Assembly: GCF_030012175.1 (NCBI RefSeq)
Contig: NZ_JASCXW010000014.1
Coordinates: forward strand, 1-49,807
DNA from: Peloplasma aerotolerans
GTDB taxonomy: Bacteria; Bacillota_I; Bacilli_A; Acholeplasmatales; Acholeplasmataceae
Reading direction: 5' to 3'
DNA: 49,807 nucleotides
In this document: positions 34,901-43,906 of the stretch, in pieces
How positions within the stretch are numbered: the stretch's first letter is position 1
How the letters are laid out: the number at the start of each line of letters is the position of its first letter
The notes under the pieces: model-generated
Told to the model about the DNA's origin: nothing
Seen by the model: the letters and a program-made list of their open reading frames with translations, nothing else
Database searches by the model: none
Position numbers and translations under genes: made by a program

Positions 34901-36111
34901 GCGCTAACACCAAACCTTTTCATATAGTTTTTAGAAATGAATTTAATCGATAAATTCAAGATGAGTACGATAAATAAAATGATTAAAGCAATGGTTGTTG
35001 ATAGTTCAATATTAGCAGGTTCATCACCCATCATTGACCATATATGTACTGCTAAAGATGTTGATTGTCCAGTTAATGATATATCATCTTTTATTGCAGT
35101 ACCAATTGCAAATACAAGTGCTGCACTTTCTCCTATAATTCTTCCAATAGCAAGTAGAGTTGCAGTCAATATCCCAGGAAATGCATTAGGCAATATAATA
35201 TTGAATGTAGTTTGTGACTTACTTGCACCAAGTGCTAGAGATGCAAATCGATAATCATCTGGTACAACTTTTAAGCTTTCTTCAGTTGTTCTAATCACTA
35301 CAGGTAGTAAAATCACTGCCAATGTCATAGCTCCAGATATAATACTTCCACCTGTAGCATCAGTGATACTCACAATGAATGGAACAAATACAGCTAGCCC
35401 CATTAATCCATAGATTATTGATGGAACGCCTGTCAATGTTTCAATAAAGGATCTTACTAATCTTGTAAATCGGTTGTTTTTTGCATATTCATTTAAATAT
35501 ACTGCTGCGCCAATACCAATAGGTAATGCAAATGCTAATGTTAAGACTATCAAATACAAAGTTGTAATAATAGATCCTCTAATACCTCCACCTGTAGTCG
35601 TAAACTCTAGTTCCCTAAAATCATACTGATTATCTAAATCTGATATCATTAATTCAGCACCATATCTTGATAACGATGTTGGACTGCCATCATAGGCAAT
35701 TCGTATAATACTATAATCAGTATCTAAATGTAATAACTCTTCGCCAGTGCCTTTGTTAATTAAATCGTTAAGTGGTGAATTGGGATGAATATAATAAACT
35801 TCTACAATGTTTTTACCCAACAAATCTGTGCTATCAGTTAAAGCGATACCCCACCTGTTTGAATAATATGAATCATCTGGTATTTCTATAGTTGGTAAAC
35901 AATTGCATAAGACCTGATCCTCTCTTGTATCAGCTATATAGTTGAACGCTTGATAGTTATTTGTAATTAAATCTATATTTAATAACTTAATCCCATTAGA
36001 AGCAACGTAAAATACAATCAACGATAATGTAACAAGGCTAAAGAATGCAGCACCATATGTAATGATTTGAAAAAACAAGTCTTTAGTTTTTCTCTTATTT
36101 AACATTGACAT
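34897..36111 (-). CDS. pstA: Phosphate permease PstA with large outside loop (PDZ-like?)
   Basis: A 404-residue permease, against about 280-300 for common PstA. TM1 is at about 15-37. The permease core resumes at [17 protein letters not shown] (from about 174). Between them lie about 130 residues that should be outside the cell, including [18 protein letters not shown] and [13 protein letters not shown], which resemble PDZ-domain strands (a GI-L strand and a hydrophobic residue-x-x-SP-L turn); that is a low-confidence fold guess. Two cysteines in CNC (69-71) lie there too. The core EAA loop and [14 protein letters not shown] are normal. It overlaps pstC by 17 nt. Confidence 0.93.
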   Translation of the reverse strand: MSMLNKRKTKDLFFQIITYGAAFFSLVTLSLIVFYVASNGIKLLNIDLITNNYQAFNYIADTREDQVLCNCLPTIEIPDDSYYSNRWGIALTDSTDLLGKNIVEVYYIHPNSPLNDLINKGTGEELLHLDTDYSIIRIAYDGSPTSLSRYGAELMISDLDNQYDFRELEFTTTGGGIRGSIITTLYLIVLTLAFALPIGIGAAVYLNEYAKNNRFTRLVRSFIETLTGVPSIIYGLMGLAVFVPFIVSITDATGGSIISGAMTLAVILLPVVIRTTEESLKVVPDDYRFASLALGASKSQTTFNIILPNAFPGILTATLLAIGRIIGESAALVFAIGTAIKDDISLTGQSTSLAVHIWSMMGDEPANIELSTTIALIILFIVLILNLSIKFISKNYMKRFGVSA

Positions 36112-37042
36112 TACCTACCTTTCTTTTAATTGCATTTAATGTGAGATTTGTCAAAACAATAACAATCATTAAAACAAGTCCTACTGAAAAGCGAATGTTA
36201 TAATCTAGACCTGCTGATTCTTTCATACCTTCAAGCATGGTTGTTGTCAATGTGCTTGTTGTATCTAAAATATCAAATGATAAACCAGATCTTCTTCCAC
36301 CAGCAACCAAAGATACTGCTGTTGCTTCTCCTAAAGCTCTACCAACTCCTAAAATAGCTGATGTGAAAATTCCGGATTTCGCAGCTGCTAAAACAACTTT
36401 GAAATTGGTTTGTGTAGGACTTGCTCCAAGAGCTAGCGAACCATGGATTAAGGTTATATCAACAGATCTGATGGATACTTCTGAAATGGTCGTAATTGTT
36501 GGTATTGTCATTAAAGCTAAAATGATGACTGTTGACAAAACAGAGTTTCCACCTTTGGATTGATAACCAAGAATTGCACTAAAGTCATAAACAATTTTTA
36601 AGATAAATCCTGCACCAAATAAACCATAAATAATAGAGGGTATTGATGCCAAAATTTCTACAACACTTCTTAGTATTTCTGCTAATTTTTTAGGTGCGAT
36701 TTTTGCTATAAACAATGCAGTTAAAACACCAATCGGAAATGAAATGAATAGTGATAATGAAACCACATAGATTGTACTAACGATAATAAATCCAACACTA
36801 TATAGATTGGATTGAAATGTAGGTCCAGTAAGCCACGTATCACCTACTAAAAAGGGGAGTACTGGAACGCTTCCTAAACCTCCATTATTTGTTATAAATG
36901 GCGTTAATCCTTTAGCAATAATAACCCCAGCAATAATAAAGATAAAAGATCCTGATAAAATAGCCAATCCTTTAAGAATCTGTTCAACCGTTATATCTAT
37001 AAGTGCGTTTTTTTGGAATTTTTTCTTCACTGTTTGTTGCAT
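36095..37042 (-). CDS. pstC: Phosphate permease PstC
   Basis: A 315-residue permease of normal size with six TM helices. Typical motifs: VEILASIPSIIYGLFGAGFI in the core and the cytoplasmic loop HGSLALGASPTQTNFKVVL, then GVGRALGEATAVSLVAGG. It forms the channel with PstA. It follows pstS after a 70-nt gap with a hairpin. Confidence 0.96.
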   Translation of the reverse strand: MQQTVKKKFQKNALIDITVEQILKGLAILSGSFIFIIAGVIIAKGLTPFITNNGGLGSVPVLPFLVGDTWLTGPTFQSNLYSVGFIIVSTIYVVSLSLFISFPIGVLTALFIAKIAPKKLAEILRSVVEILASIPSIIYGLFGAGFILKIVYDFSAILGYQSKGGNSVLSTVIILALMTIPTITTISEVSIRSVDITLIHGSLALGASPTQTNFKVVLAAAKSGIFTSAILGVGRALGEATAVSLVAGGRRSGLSFDILDTTSTLTTTMLEGMKESAGLDYNIRFSVGLVLMIVIVLTNLTLNAIKRKVGNVNVK

Positions 37043-37069
37043 ATGCCCGATTCCTTTCTACTGAAATAA

Positions 37070-37089
37070 GGGACTCAAGGAAGAGCCCC
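37070..37089 (-). other. Hairpin between pstS and pstC
   Basis: On the minus strand GGGGCTC-TTCCTT-GAGTCCC, seven pairs with one G-U that works only in minus-strand RNA, followed by TTATTTC. Probably a partial terminator or 3' stabiliser giving more PstS than permease. Confidence 0.55.
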
Positions 37090-37112
37090 TTTTTCATATC
37101 TTTTTTATCTTA

Positions 37113-38045
37113 TTATTCGTTTGGAACGTCTGACCATGTAAGGTATGTTCCTTCATAAATTTTTTTAAGTGTATCGGCTGTTACATTATTGATTGGATTG
37201 CTTAAATGTACGATTGCTACAATTGCATCCCATGCAAGTTGTCCATATTGTTCCTCTATAACATTAGATAGTTCTGTTGTTGTAAATGGTCTTGACGAAA
37301 ACCCTACATCTTTACCAACAGTCTGATCTTTTGTGTCACCATTTGTTCTTTTCCAACCATCACCTGATCCTGTATGATCATGTTCAGCAACGAAATTCCC
37401 GGCTTTTGCAGTAAATGCTGCTGTCACTGCTTCAGCAATCTTTTGAATTGAATCAGATCCTCCAAATCTAACAGTTATCGAACTATTGTCTTGTTGTGTG
37501 ATTGGAAAATCATTTTTAATTGAATCCCATGTTATTGATGATGGTAATGCGATTGCTCCTGAGTTATTGATAATATCAGCAGCATCTGTTGTTCCTAAAA
37601 AGGCAACGAATGCATGAACTAAGTCCTCTACATCTTGAGATGGAAAATCACCAACAGCTCTAATCATCCACATAAAAGGACGTTTTAAATCATAGGTGTT
37701 ATTAATAACATTTGCTTCTGTTGGTTCAACACCATTAAAGTATAATCCTTTAACTGTGTTGTTCAAACTTGATGTTGAAATATAACCAATACCAAATTCA
37801 TCAATAGACATTGCATTTAACTGTGCTGTGTTGTCTCTAATAACAAATCCAGTGACAAGTACTGAATCAGATTTTGCTGCTTCAGCAAATCCAATACCAT
37901 TCATAAATCCATCACGTGTTCCAGACGTTGTGTCTCTTGTATACACGGTAATATTACTATCTAAATTAAAACCTGCGTCACTTGGTGTGCATGCAGTCAG
38001 TAATAATACAATTGCAAACACCATAATCAATATTATTTTTTTCAT
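37113..38045 (-). CDS. pstS: Phosphate-binding lipoprotein PstS, circularly permuted
   Basis: A 310-residue lipoprotein (signal with LLTACT, Cys19) of normal PstS length, but with motifs in swapped order. Residues 31-165 match the usual second half: ITVYTRDTTSGTRDGF (normally VxRxxGSGT), FGIGYIS, KGLYFNGVEPTEANV and YDLKRPF. Residues 185-310 match the usual first half: ITVRFGGSDSIQKIAEA (normally GSTS), HTGSGDG, GKDVGFSSRP, AWDAIVAIV, LKKIYEGTYLTWSDV. The chain thus starts and ends at the hinge where the canonical W-x-(D/E) and SGT segments meet. Start ATG at 38045 follows AAGGAG; a TTG at 38072 lies upstream of that ribosome site. First gene of the pst-pho operon. Confidence 0.9.
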   Translation of the reverse strand: MKKIILIMVFAIVLLLTACTPSDAGFNLDSNITVYTRDTTSGTRDGFMNGIGFAEAAKSDSVLVTGFVIRDNTAQLNAMSIDEFGIGYISTSSLNNTVKGLYFNGVEPTEANVINNTYDLKRPFMWMIRAVGDFPSQDVEDLVHAFVAFLGTTDAADIINNSGAIALPSSITWDSIKNDFPITQQDNSSITVRFGGSDSIQKIAEAVTAAFTAKAGNFVAEHDHTGSGDGWKRTNGDTKDQTVGKDVGFSSRPFTTTELSNVIEEQYGQLAWDAIVAIVHLSNPINNVTADTLKKIYEGTYLTWSDVPNE

Positions 38046-38076
38046 TTTCTCTAATCTCCTTATTTTTTTCAACTTA

Positions 38077-38142
38077 AGTATACGACAATAAAAAAAATAG
38101 AGATACCAAGAATCGGTAACTCTTTTGTAAAGAATATGTAAA
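38077..38142 (-). promoter_or_regulatory. pstS promoter with four Pho-box-like repeats
   Basis: On the minus strand four hexamers at an exact 11-bp period: TTTACA (38137-38142), TTTACA (38126-38131), GTTACC (38115-38120), TTGGTA (38104-38109). The B. subtilis PhoP box is repeats of TT(A/C/T)ACA spaced 4-6 bp. They end at the -35 region; TATACT (38077-38082) is the -10. This fits activation by the PhoP-type regulator of the same operon. Confidence 0.65.
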
Positions 38143-38143
38143 C

Positions 38144-38173
38144 AAAAAAATGCTCACGAGTTTGCGAGCATTT
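38144..38173 (-). terminator. Terminator of the ABC-2 exporter operon
   Basis: AAATGCTC/GAGCATTT stem with a T-run on the minus strand, directly after the permease gene. Confidence 0.8.
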
Positions 38174-38177
38174 CAAC

Positions 38178-39059
38178 TTAGTTTTTAATCTTTTTAGTCA
38201 TATTTTTATAAGCGATAAGCATAAGTATAAATGATATGGCTATAATGCAACCCATAATGATCCACATATTGACTTCTTGTCCAAAAACACCTAGTTCAAG
38301 CGTACCATAGGGTAACTCGATTTCATCAACAAGTTCTTGTGAGACTTCTAGAGCAAGTAATCGATATGGCTCTTTTAGCAAAACTTGTTTTAAAACTATT
38401 GTCATATGGGTAAACGGAACAACTGATGCTACATATGTCATTGATTTACCTAAAACAAATAGTGGCATATAAATACCGCTAATAAAACCAACAATTGTTC
38501 CTAATATCCCTGAAAGTGCACCAAATGCATTTACAGATTTCATCAGTGTTGTTAAAAAAATCATTAAACTTGCAGAAATAAATGTATAAAAGATAATCAA
38601 TCCAGAAGCTTGAATAATCGTACTAAAAGAATACCAATATCCCGAAATCAAACCTACGTAAAGAATCGTTAAAAACCACATCAGCAAAGATAAAATGGCT
38701 GTTACTATGATCGCGGATAAGTAGTAACTTAAAATAATTTTATATCTTTTTACTGGAGTTACTAAGAATCCATCTAATCTGCGATTTTCCAAATCAGTAA
38801 TCACATTCCCCATCACACCAAGTGATAAGGATATGGTATTAATGACTAAGACACCACCCATAATGATACTGACACCTAGAAAAGTTCTTAGGTTTTCGTC
38901 AATCAAATCAAGCTGTCCTCCCGTCGTATATTGTCTACCTATAAATAGAAAATATAACGCTAACAAAATAATGACACTAAGGAATGAGAAGAATACAGCA
39001 GTTTTATCTCTTAAGAACTTATATATATTTCTTTTAACTAAGCAGGTAAGATCAAACAT
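38178..39059 (-). CDS. ABC-2 type exporter permease
   Basis: A 293-residue ABC-2 membrane subunit (DrrB/NodJ-like) with six predicted TM helices: one after the amphipathic N terminus (LVKRNIYKFLRDKTAVFFSF), four in the middle and one at the C terminus (MWIIMGCIIAISFILMLIAY). The cytoplasmic segment VITDLENRRLDGFLVTPV is typical of ABC-2 exporters. The ATG at 39059 is chosen because it lies 8 nt after AGGAGG; an upstream in-frame GTG overlaps that ribosome site. It overlaps the ATPase gene by 8 nt. Substrate (drug, lipid or peptide) unknown. Confidence 0.9.
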   Translation of the reverse strand: MFDLTCLVKRNIYKFLRDKTAVFFSFLSVIILLALYFLFIGRQYTTGGQLDLIDENLRTFLGVSIIMGGVLVINTISLSLGVMGNVITDLENRRLDGFLVTPVKRYKIILSYYLSAIIVTAILSLLMWFLTILYVGLISGYWYSFSTIIQASGLIIFYTFISASLMIFLTTLMKSVNAFGALSGILGTIVGFISGIYMPLFVLGKSMTYVASVVPFTHMTIVLKQVLLKEPYRLLALEVSQELVDEIELPYGTLELGVFGQEVNMWIIMGCIIAISFILMLIAYKNMTKKIKN

Positions 39060-39957
39060 TGTTCTCACCTCCTATGACATTAATAAACACATCATCCATT
39101 GAGCCTTTAATGACTTCAAATTGTTTAATGTTATCTTTAATAACATTAATTAAATCGATTGCATCCTTTGCATCATCGATTGTGATGATATATTCACTAG
39201 AAACCTTAACATAACTTCTCTTTAAACCATCTAAATCAGCTGCTAAACGCTTTTTATCATATGGAACGACCTTGAGTCTATCATAACTGTACTTATCCTT
39301 AAGCGTTGTAGGAGTACCTTGAGCAACAATCTTACCTTTGCTAATAATCACAACATGATCAGAGTTAGCTGCTTCTTCCATATAATGTGTCGTCAAAAAA
39401 ATAGTTAATCCTTTTTTGGTTCTTAAATCCTCAATAACTCTCCAAACTGTTTGTCTTGTTTCTGGATCTAGTCCTGTTGTAGGTTCATCAAGCAATAAAA
39501 TTTCAGGGTCAGAAAATAAAGCTCTTGCAATTTCTGTTCTTCTTTTTTGTCCTCCAGAGAGTGTTTTATATCTTTGATTCTCAAACTCAACTAAGTTTAG
39601 ATATTGACTTAATTCTTGATATCTTTGCTCAACTTTTTCTTTGTTGTTGATATAAAGTGATCCTCGATAAATTAAGTTTTCTTTTACAGTTAAATCGTCA
39701 TCTAAGACATTGCCTTGAAAAACAACGCCTATCTTGTTTCTAAAATATGTTTCGTTTGTTTGATCGTTTAGATAAATCTTACCTGAATCTGCATTTAATA
39801 ATGTTGTCATAATGTTTATCGTTGTTGTTTTCCCTGCTCCATTTGGCCCTAAAAATGCGAAAAGACTACCTCTTTTCACTTCAAACGATATGCCTCTTAC
39901 GGCTAAAACATCCCCATAACTTTTGACAAGGTTTTCTACTTTTATAATTGCATCCAT
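39052..39957 (-). CDS. ABC-2 type exporter ATPase
   Basis: A 301-residue DrrA/CcmA-type ATPase. Walker A GPNGAGKTTTINIMTTLL, Q-loop VFQGNVLDDDLTVKENL, signature LSGGQKRRTEIARAL, Walker B ILLLDEPTTGLDPETR and switch histidine TTHYMEEA are intact. The C-terminal 80 residues are the usual DrrA-type extension. It forms an exporter with the adjacent permease. No resistance or immunity gene is next to it to suggest a substrate. Confidence 0.93.
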   Translation of the reverse strand: MDAIIKVENLVKSYGDVLAVRGISFEVKRGSLFAFLGPNGAGKTTTINIMTTLLNADSGKIYLNDQTNETYFRNKIGVVFQGNVLDDDLTVKENLIYRGSLYINNKEKVEQRYQELSQYLNLVEFENQRYKTLSGGQKRRTEIARALFSDPEILLLDEPTTGLDPETRQTVWRVIEDLRTKKGLTIFLTTHYMEEAANSDHVVIISKGKIVAQGTPTTLKDKYSYDRLKVVPYDKKRLAADLDGLKRSYVKVSSEYIITIDDAKDAIDLINVIKDNIKQFEVIKGSMDDVFINVIGGENNV

Positions 39958-40035
39958 ATCATTTTCCCTTCATGTTCACTTCATTTTTTTCATAATATAA
40001 GTATATCATAGATGAGTTATGAATAAAAACCATGG

Positions 40036-40911
40036 TTAAATCTGTTGTTTTTTCTTAAAACGAATCGCATAATCAAATGGGAGAAAGCCCATATTTAAAT
40101 ACACAGAGCGATTAGATCCAACAAAAATGTCGGTTGCTCCATCATTTCTAGCGCGTTGTATTGCATGATAAATACATGCTCTTGCAAGATGCTTTTTTCG
40201 ATGTTCGGGAACAGTAGCAACAGGCTCTATTAAAGCTGTTTTAGTTCCTTTTTCATACCATACACCCGCATATGAAACATATTGATTGTTATGAACCGCT
40301 ACATAAGTATAGTACTTTTTAAAATTTGGCGATGAAGTCATAAGTCTTCTATCTTCTAGGTTTTGTTTACTATAATCCATTTCATCTCCATGGTCAAAAC
40401 CTCTCCATAATGCATGATGAATTTGATCTAGTCTATAATCTTCTTCTAGCGATACAATGTCATAACCTGGAGTTTCAGGTAATTCTATAGGTCCATTGTT
40501 TAATCGTGTTACTGGGTCTATCCAGTCTGTTTGTTCATAGTTTAGAGATAGCAATCTTTGCTTCATATCTTCATCATTAGGAATGATAATATCATCTTGT
40601 ATATTGTTTTCAACCATGTAGTTTATAATAAAGTCTTTGAGTTCTTGACTGTCATCATAAACTAAAAAATATACACCTGGCTCATCTTCGATACTTAACA
40701 AACCTTTAATTTGATTATCTTTCATAAATAAGGTAATTAGTGATAAGTCTTCTGTTTGAAACGAATCTCTTGCGAACATCCATTCCCATCTACTCCAATG
40801 AAAATGAATGTTTTTTAGCATTTCATTGTGCTTTAATAAAAACTGTCTCACATCTTCAAATGTTTTTCCGTATGCTTTAGTTTTTGGATATAATTTTGTA
40901 TAGTACATCAT
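40036..40911 (-). CDS. GNAT-family N-acetyltransferase
   Basis: A 291-residue protein. The C-terminal half has the GNAT fold: VAVHNNQYVSYAGVWYEKG, the acetyl-CoA strand ALIEPVATVPEHRKKHLARA (the V-x-x-x-RxxxxA pyrophosphate loop), and NMGFLPFD at the end. The N-terminal half looks like a second, degenerate GNAT domain (KGLLSIEDEPGVYFLV). There are two adjacent ATG codons; 40908 is better spaced from AGGAGG. Substrate unknown. It diverges from the VOC-protein gene and is not coupled to the exporter downstream. Confidence 0.85.
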   Translation of the reverse strand: MMYYTKLYPKTKAYGKTFEDVRQFLLKHNEMLKNIHFHWSRWEWMFARDSFQTEDLSLITLFMKDNQIKGLLSIEDEPGVYFLVYDDSQELKDFIINYMVENNIQDDIIIPNDEDMKQRLLSLNYEQTDWIDPVTRLNNGPIELPETPGYDIVSLEEDYRLDQIHHALWRGFDHGDEMDYSKQNLEDRRLMTSSPNFKKYYTYVAVHNNQYVSYAGVWYEKGTKTALIEPVATVPEHRKKHLARACIYHAIQRARNDGATDIFVGSNRSVYLNMGFLPFDYAIRFKKKQQI

Positions 40912-41065
40912 GGCCTCCTGCTTTGTCTAAATATCAAATTTATTCTAACATTTTAGTCTAGATAAATGAATAGGATTTTGATAATATACATTAAAATAGT
41001 CTCACAATACATCAAAACACAAAAATTCATGAATTGTTGTATAATGAAATTGGGAGGAGATATCT

Positions 41066-41434
41066 ATGAAAATCAACAAGGTTGGACAAATAGCAATACC
41101 CATCCGTGATATGAAAAGAGCTATTGAATTCTATGAAAATGTTTTAGGACTTAAGCTATTGTTTAAGACTGATCAGCTAGGCTTTTTTGATTGTGATGGT
41201 GTAAGATTATTGTTAGCTTTACCTGAAAAAGAATCGAGCGATTATTTAAGTTCGATTATTTACTATCACGTTGATAACATCAATCAAGTTTATGATGAAT
41301 TATTAAATCGTGGTGTGCAAATCGTTCAAAAACCACATATTATTGCAAAAACAAACAAGATAGAGACATGGATGACATTTTTTAAAGACTCCGAGGGAAA
41401 CACTTTGGCTTTAATGAGTGAGAGCGAAGTTTAG
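41066..41434 (+). CDS. VOC (glyoxalase/dioxygenase) superfamily protein
   Basis: A 122-residue single VOC module pair. GQIAIPIRDMKRAIEFYENV and LGLKLLFK form the first beta-alpha-beta-beta-beta unit, and IYYHVDNINQVYDELLNRGV and FFKDSEGNTLALMSE the second. Typical metal-ligand positions include Glu near the C terminus. The reaction is not predictable; family members include glyoxalase I, fosfomycin resistance proteins and lyases. It stands alone with its own promoter (TATAAT at 41040-41045) and a GGGAGG ribosome site. Confidence 0.85.
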   Translation: MKINKVGQIAIPIRDMKRAIEFYENVLGLKLLFKTDQLGFFDCDGVRLLLALPEKESSDYLSSIIYYHVDNINQVYDELLNRGVQIVQKPHIIAKTNKIETWMTFFKDSEGNTLALMSESEV

Positions 41435-41601
41435 ACAACATTTTAATGCTTTATTAAGCCAAATAAATGGTATGTCTAAATATGCATTCCACAATTGTAA
41501 TTTTGGATGATTGGCAAATTTAATTTATATGTTGCGTATGCTTTGTTTTTATAATGAAGAATATTTATAATGTATATATGTAAGGAAAAGGAGAATCAAT
41601 T

Positions 41602-42411
41602 ATGAAGAAAATATTACTTATTTTAACCATTACTATAGGAGCAATTATTTTATCCTCATGTGGACGTGATCAAAGAGTGTTACGCGTCGGTATGGACTTA
41701 AAGTATCCTCCATTTGAAACTGTTGATACCAGCAATAATCCTGAGGGTATTTCAGTTGATATCGCCTATGCTTTAGGCGAATTTCTAGGACGCGAAGTTG
41801 AGATTGTCAATACTGATTTTGGAGCCATTATTCCATCAATCCAATCTGGAGAAATCGATGTTGCTATTGCATCTATGAGTATAACTGAAGAAAGAAAGCA
41901 AATTGTAGACTTCTCAGAACCGTACTTCTACTTTAAGATTATTACTTTGGTTAATCAAAATTTCGCAACAGCGAATGGTATTAATGAAGATACAACTGTT
42001 CAAGAACTACTTGCTGTTGAAAATACCAGATATATCGGGATTGCTGCTCAAGTTTCAGCATCCATTCCTCAAAGTTATGGTAAGGAAGTAACTGAAGCTA
42101 CTGATTTAGGTACTGCTGTTGAGTCTGTTGCTCAAGGTACTGCTGATGTTTTATTGATGAGTGCTAACCCTGTTGTTGATGGATTTAAAGCGAATCCAAA
42201 TACGACAATGGTGATGTGGGATCCATTTGTAGCTAGTCCAATCGGAATGGCAGTGCGTAAAGGCAATACTGAGTTACTTGAACAAGTCAATGCGTTTATC
42301 GCAACATTTAGCGAACCCGATGGTTTATATGATGTTTTAGCAGCTAAATGGGATAACATTTTGCTAGATCGTCTTGGACGTTATGGCTTAGACTTCTATA
42401 TCAATGAATAA
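41602..42411 (+). CDS. Amino-acid ABC importer substrate-binding lipoprotein
   Basis: A 269-residue family 3 solute-binding lipoprotein: lipobox LSSCG. Characteristic motifs: LRVGMDLKYPPFETVD at the start of the mature domain, EGISVDIAYALGEFLG, IPSIQSGEIDVAIASMSIT, ERKQIVDFSEPY, and the C-terminal ASPIGMAVRKGN. It probably binds a polar amino acid; the ligand is uncertain. It overlaps the permease gene by 8 nt; the three genes form a compact importer operon. Confidence 0.94.
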   Translation: MKKILLILTITIGAIILSSCGRDQRVLRVGMDLKYPPFETVDTSNNPEGISVDIAYALGEFLGREVEIVNTDFGAIIPSIQSGEIDVAIASMSITEERKQIVDFSEPYFYFKIITLVNQNFATANGINEDTTVQELLAVENTRYIGIAAQVSASIPQSYGKEVTEATDLGTAVESVAQGTADVLLMSANPVVDGFKANPNTTMVMWDPFVASPIGMAVRKGNTELLEQVNAFIATFSEPDGLYDVLAAKWDNILLDRLGRYGLDFYINE

Positions 42412-43132
42412 GTTTGTTGCCTATGTGCTTGCAATACTGACAATCTTATCGCTTGTCGTATTCATTATTACACGTCAAGATGAGCCATTTACGTTGTCAT
42501 CTTTTAGAGTTTATCAAAATTTGATTACAACAGGTATTGGTAATACAATCATTGTTTCAATAGTATCTTTATTGGGTAGTTTAGTTTTAGGTTTTATATT
42601 CTATTTATTTTCAATATCAAAAGTGAAGTATCTCAATGCGCTAACTGATGTTTTTACTGAGATTATTTATGGAACTCCTTTATTGGTTTTCATCGTGATT
42701 ACTGCATTTGTAATCGGTCCTGCATTTGGTACATATAACCGTAATGCTATGGGTTATCTTGCATTAATTATTTATATGACGCCATATATGAAAAATGTAT
42801 ATCAATCTGCATTTTCAAGTATTGGTCGTGATCAATATATGACGATGGATTTATTTGGATTTACACCTTATCAGAGATATCGTTACATAATCATTCCACA
42901 AGTCATTCGGATATTAATGCCTCCAATGATGAACAATTTTACAATGATTATTAAAGGTAGTGCATTATTAAATGTCATCAGCTATACTGAACTTTATTAT
43001 GCAATACGTGTTGCGCAATCACAAACATTCGCTTTCGTTGAAGGCTATATTTTGATGTGGGTCTTATACTTGATGATTACAATTCCACTATCTCAAGCAA
43101 CTAAATATATTGAAAGGAAGTGGGCATTGTGA
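42404..43132 (+). CDS. Amino-acid ABC importer permease
   Basis: A 242-residue HisM/GlnP-family permease with about five TM helices. TTGIGNTIIVSIVSLLGSLV opens the core; FTEIIYGTPLLVFIVIT and the loop FSSIGRDQYMTMDLFGFTPY correspond to the family's R-G-T-P-L and EAA-like motifs, with Arg of the usual RGTP changed to YGTP. It overlaps the ATPase gene by 4 nt (GTGA). Confidence 0.92.
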   Translation: MNKFVAYVLAILTILSLVVFIITRQDEPFTLSSFRVYQNLITTGIGNTIIVSIVSLLGSLVLGFIFYLFSISKVKYLNALTDVFTEIIYGTPLLVFIVITAFVIGPAFGTYNRNAMGYLALIIYMTPYMKNVYQSAFSSIGRDQYMTMDLFGFTPYQRYRYIIIPQVIRILMPPMMNNFTMIIKGSALLNVISYTELYYAIRVAQSQTFAFVEGYILMWVLYLMITIPLSQATKYIERKWAL

Positions 43133-43833
43133 ACATAGAAATCAAAAACATATCGCATTCCTATGATGTGGAAGTGTTAACAGACTTGAATTTATCGCTT
43201 TCAAACTATCATTCTGTAGCTATTATTGGAGTTTCAGGTTCTGGTAAATCTACTTTGATTCGGTTGATGTCAGGATTAGAACTTCCTTCATCTGGGTCAA
43301 TAGAAATCAATGGATTTGATGTGCGTGATGAAATTTATAGAAAAAGCATAGGTTTTGTTTTTCAAAACCACAATCTATTTCCTCATTTATCACTTAAGAA
43401 AAATATTTCACTCGTATTAGAAAAAACAAGAAATATGGATAAAACTGAAGCTGATCGTACAGCTTTGAGATACTTATCTTTATTACATCTTGAAGACCAA
43501 GTCGATAAGCTTCCTAATAATGTCTCTGGTGGCCAAGCACAACGTGCTTCTATTGCCAGAGCACTTAGCATCAACCCTGAAATCATCTTTTTAGATGAAC
43601 CTACATCTTCCTTGGACCCTATTTTAACCCATGAGGTTTTAACAGCTGTAGAGGAGCTTAAAGGTCTAGGAAAAGATTTCATATTTGTAACACATGTTAT
43701 GAGCTTTGTTAAAGATTTTGCTGATTATGTTATTTTTATGGATCAAGGAAAAATTGCCGAACAAGGATTGCCAACAATCTTGGATCACCCCAAAAGTGAA
43801 GCATTAAAATCATTTATGCAAAAAGTAAGATAA
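43129..43833 (+). CDS. Amino-acid ABC importer ATPase (GlnQ type)
   Basis: A 234-residue ATPase. Walker A GVSGSGKSTLIRLMSGLE, Q-loop VFQNHNLFPHLS, signature VSGGQAQRASIARAL, Walker B IIFLDEPTSSLDP, switch histidine VTHVMSFVKDFAD. The start used is a GTG at 43129, 8 nt after AAGGAAG and overlapping the permease TGA; an in-frame GTG at 43120 directly abuts the ribosome site and is less likely. Last gene of the importer operon. Confidence 0.94.
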   Translation: MNIEIKNISHSYDVEVLTDLNLSLSNYHSVAIIGVSGSGKSTLIRLMSGLELPSSGSIEINGFDVRDEIYRKSIGFVFQNHNLFPHLSLKKNISLVLEKTRNMDKTEADRTALRYLSLLHLEDQVDKLPNNVSGGQAQRASIARALSINPEIIFLDEPTSSLDPILTHEVLTAVEELKGLGKDFIFVTHVMSFVKDFADYVIFMDQGKIAEQGLPTILDHPKSEALKSFMQKVR

Positions 43834-43853
43834 ACAACCGATAAATCTAAAAT

Positions 43854-43906
43854 AAAAAAGAGTGAACCTATTTTAAATAACTTTTTAAATAGGCTTACTC
43901 TTTTTT
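43854..43906. terminator. Bidirectional terminator between the importer operon and the rhodanese gene
   Basis: Long stem: AAAAAAGAGT/ACTCTTTTTT outer part and CCTATTT/AAATAGG inner part; U-tracts on both strands. Convergent genes share it. Confidence 0.85.
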
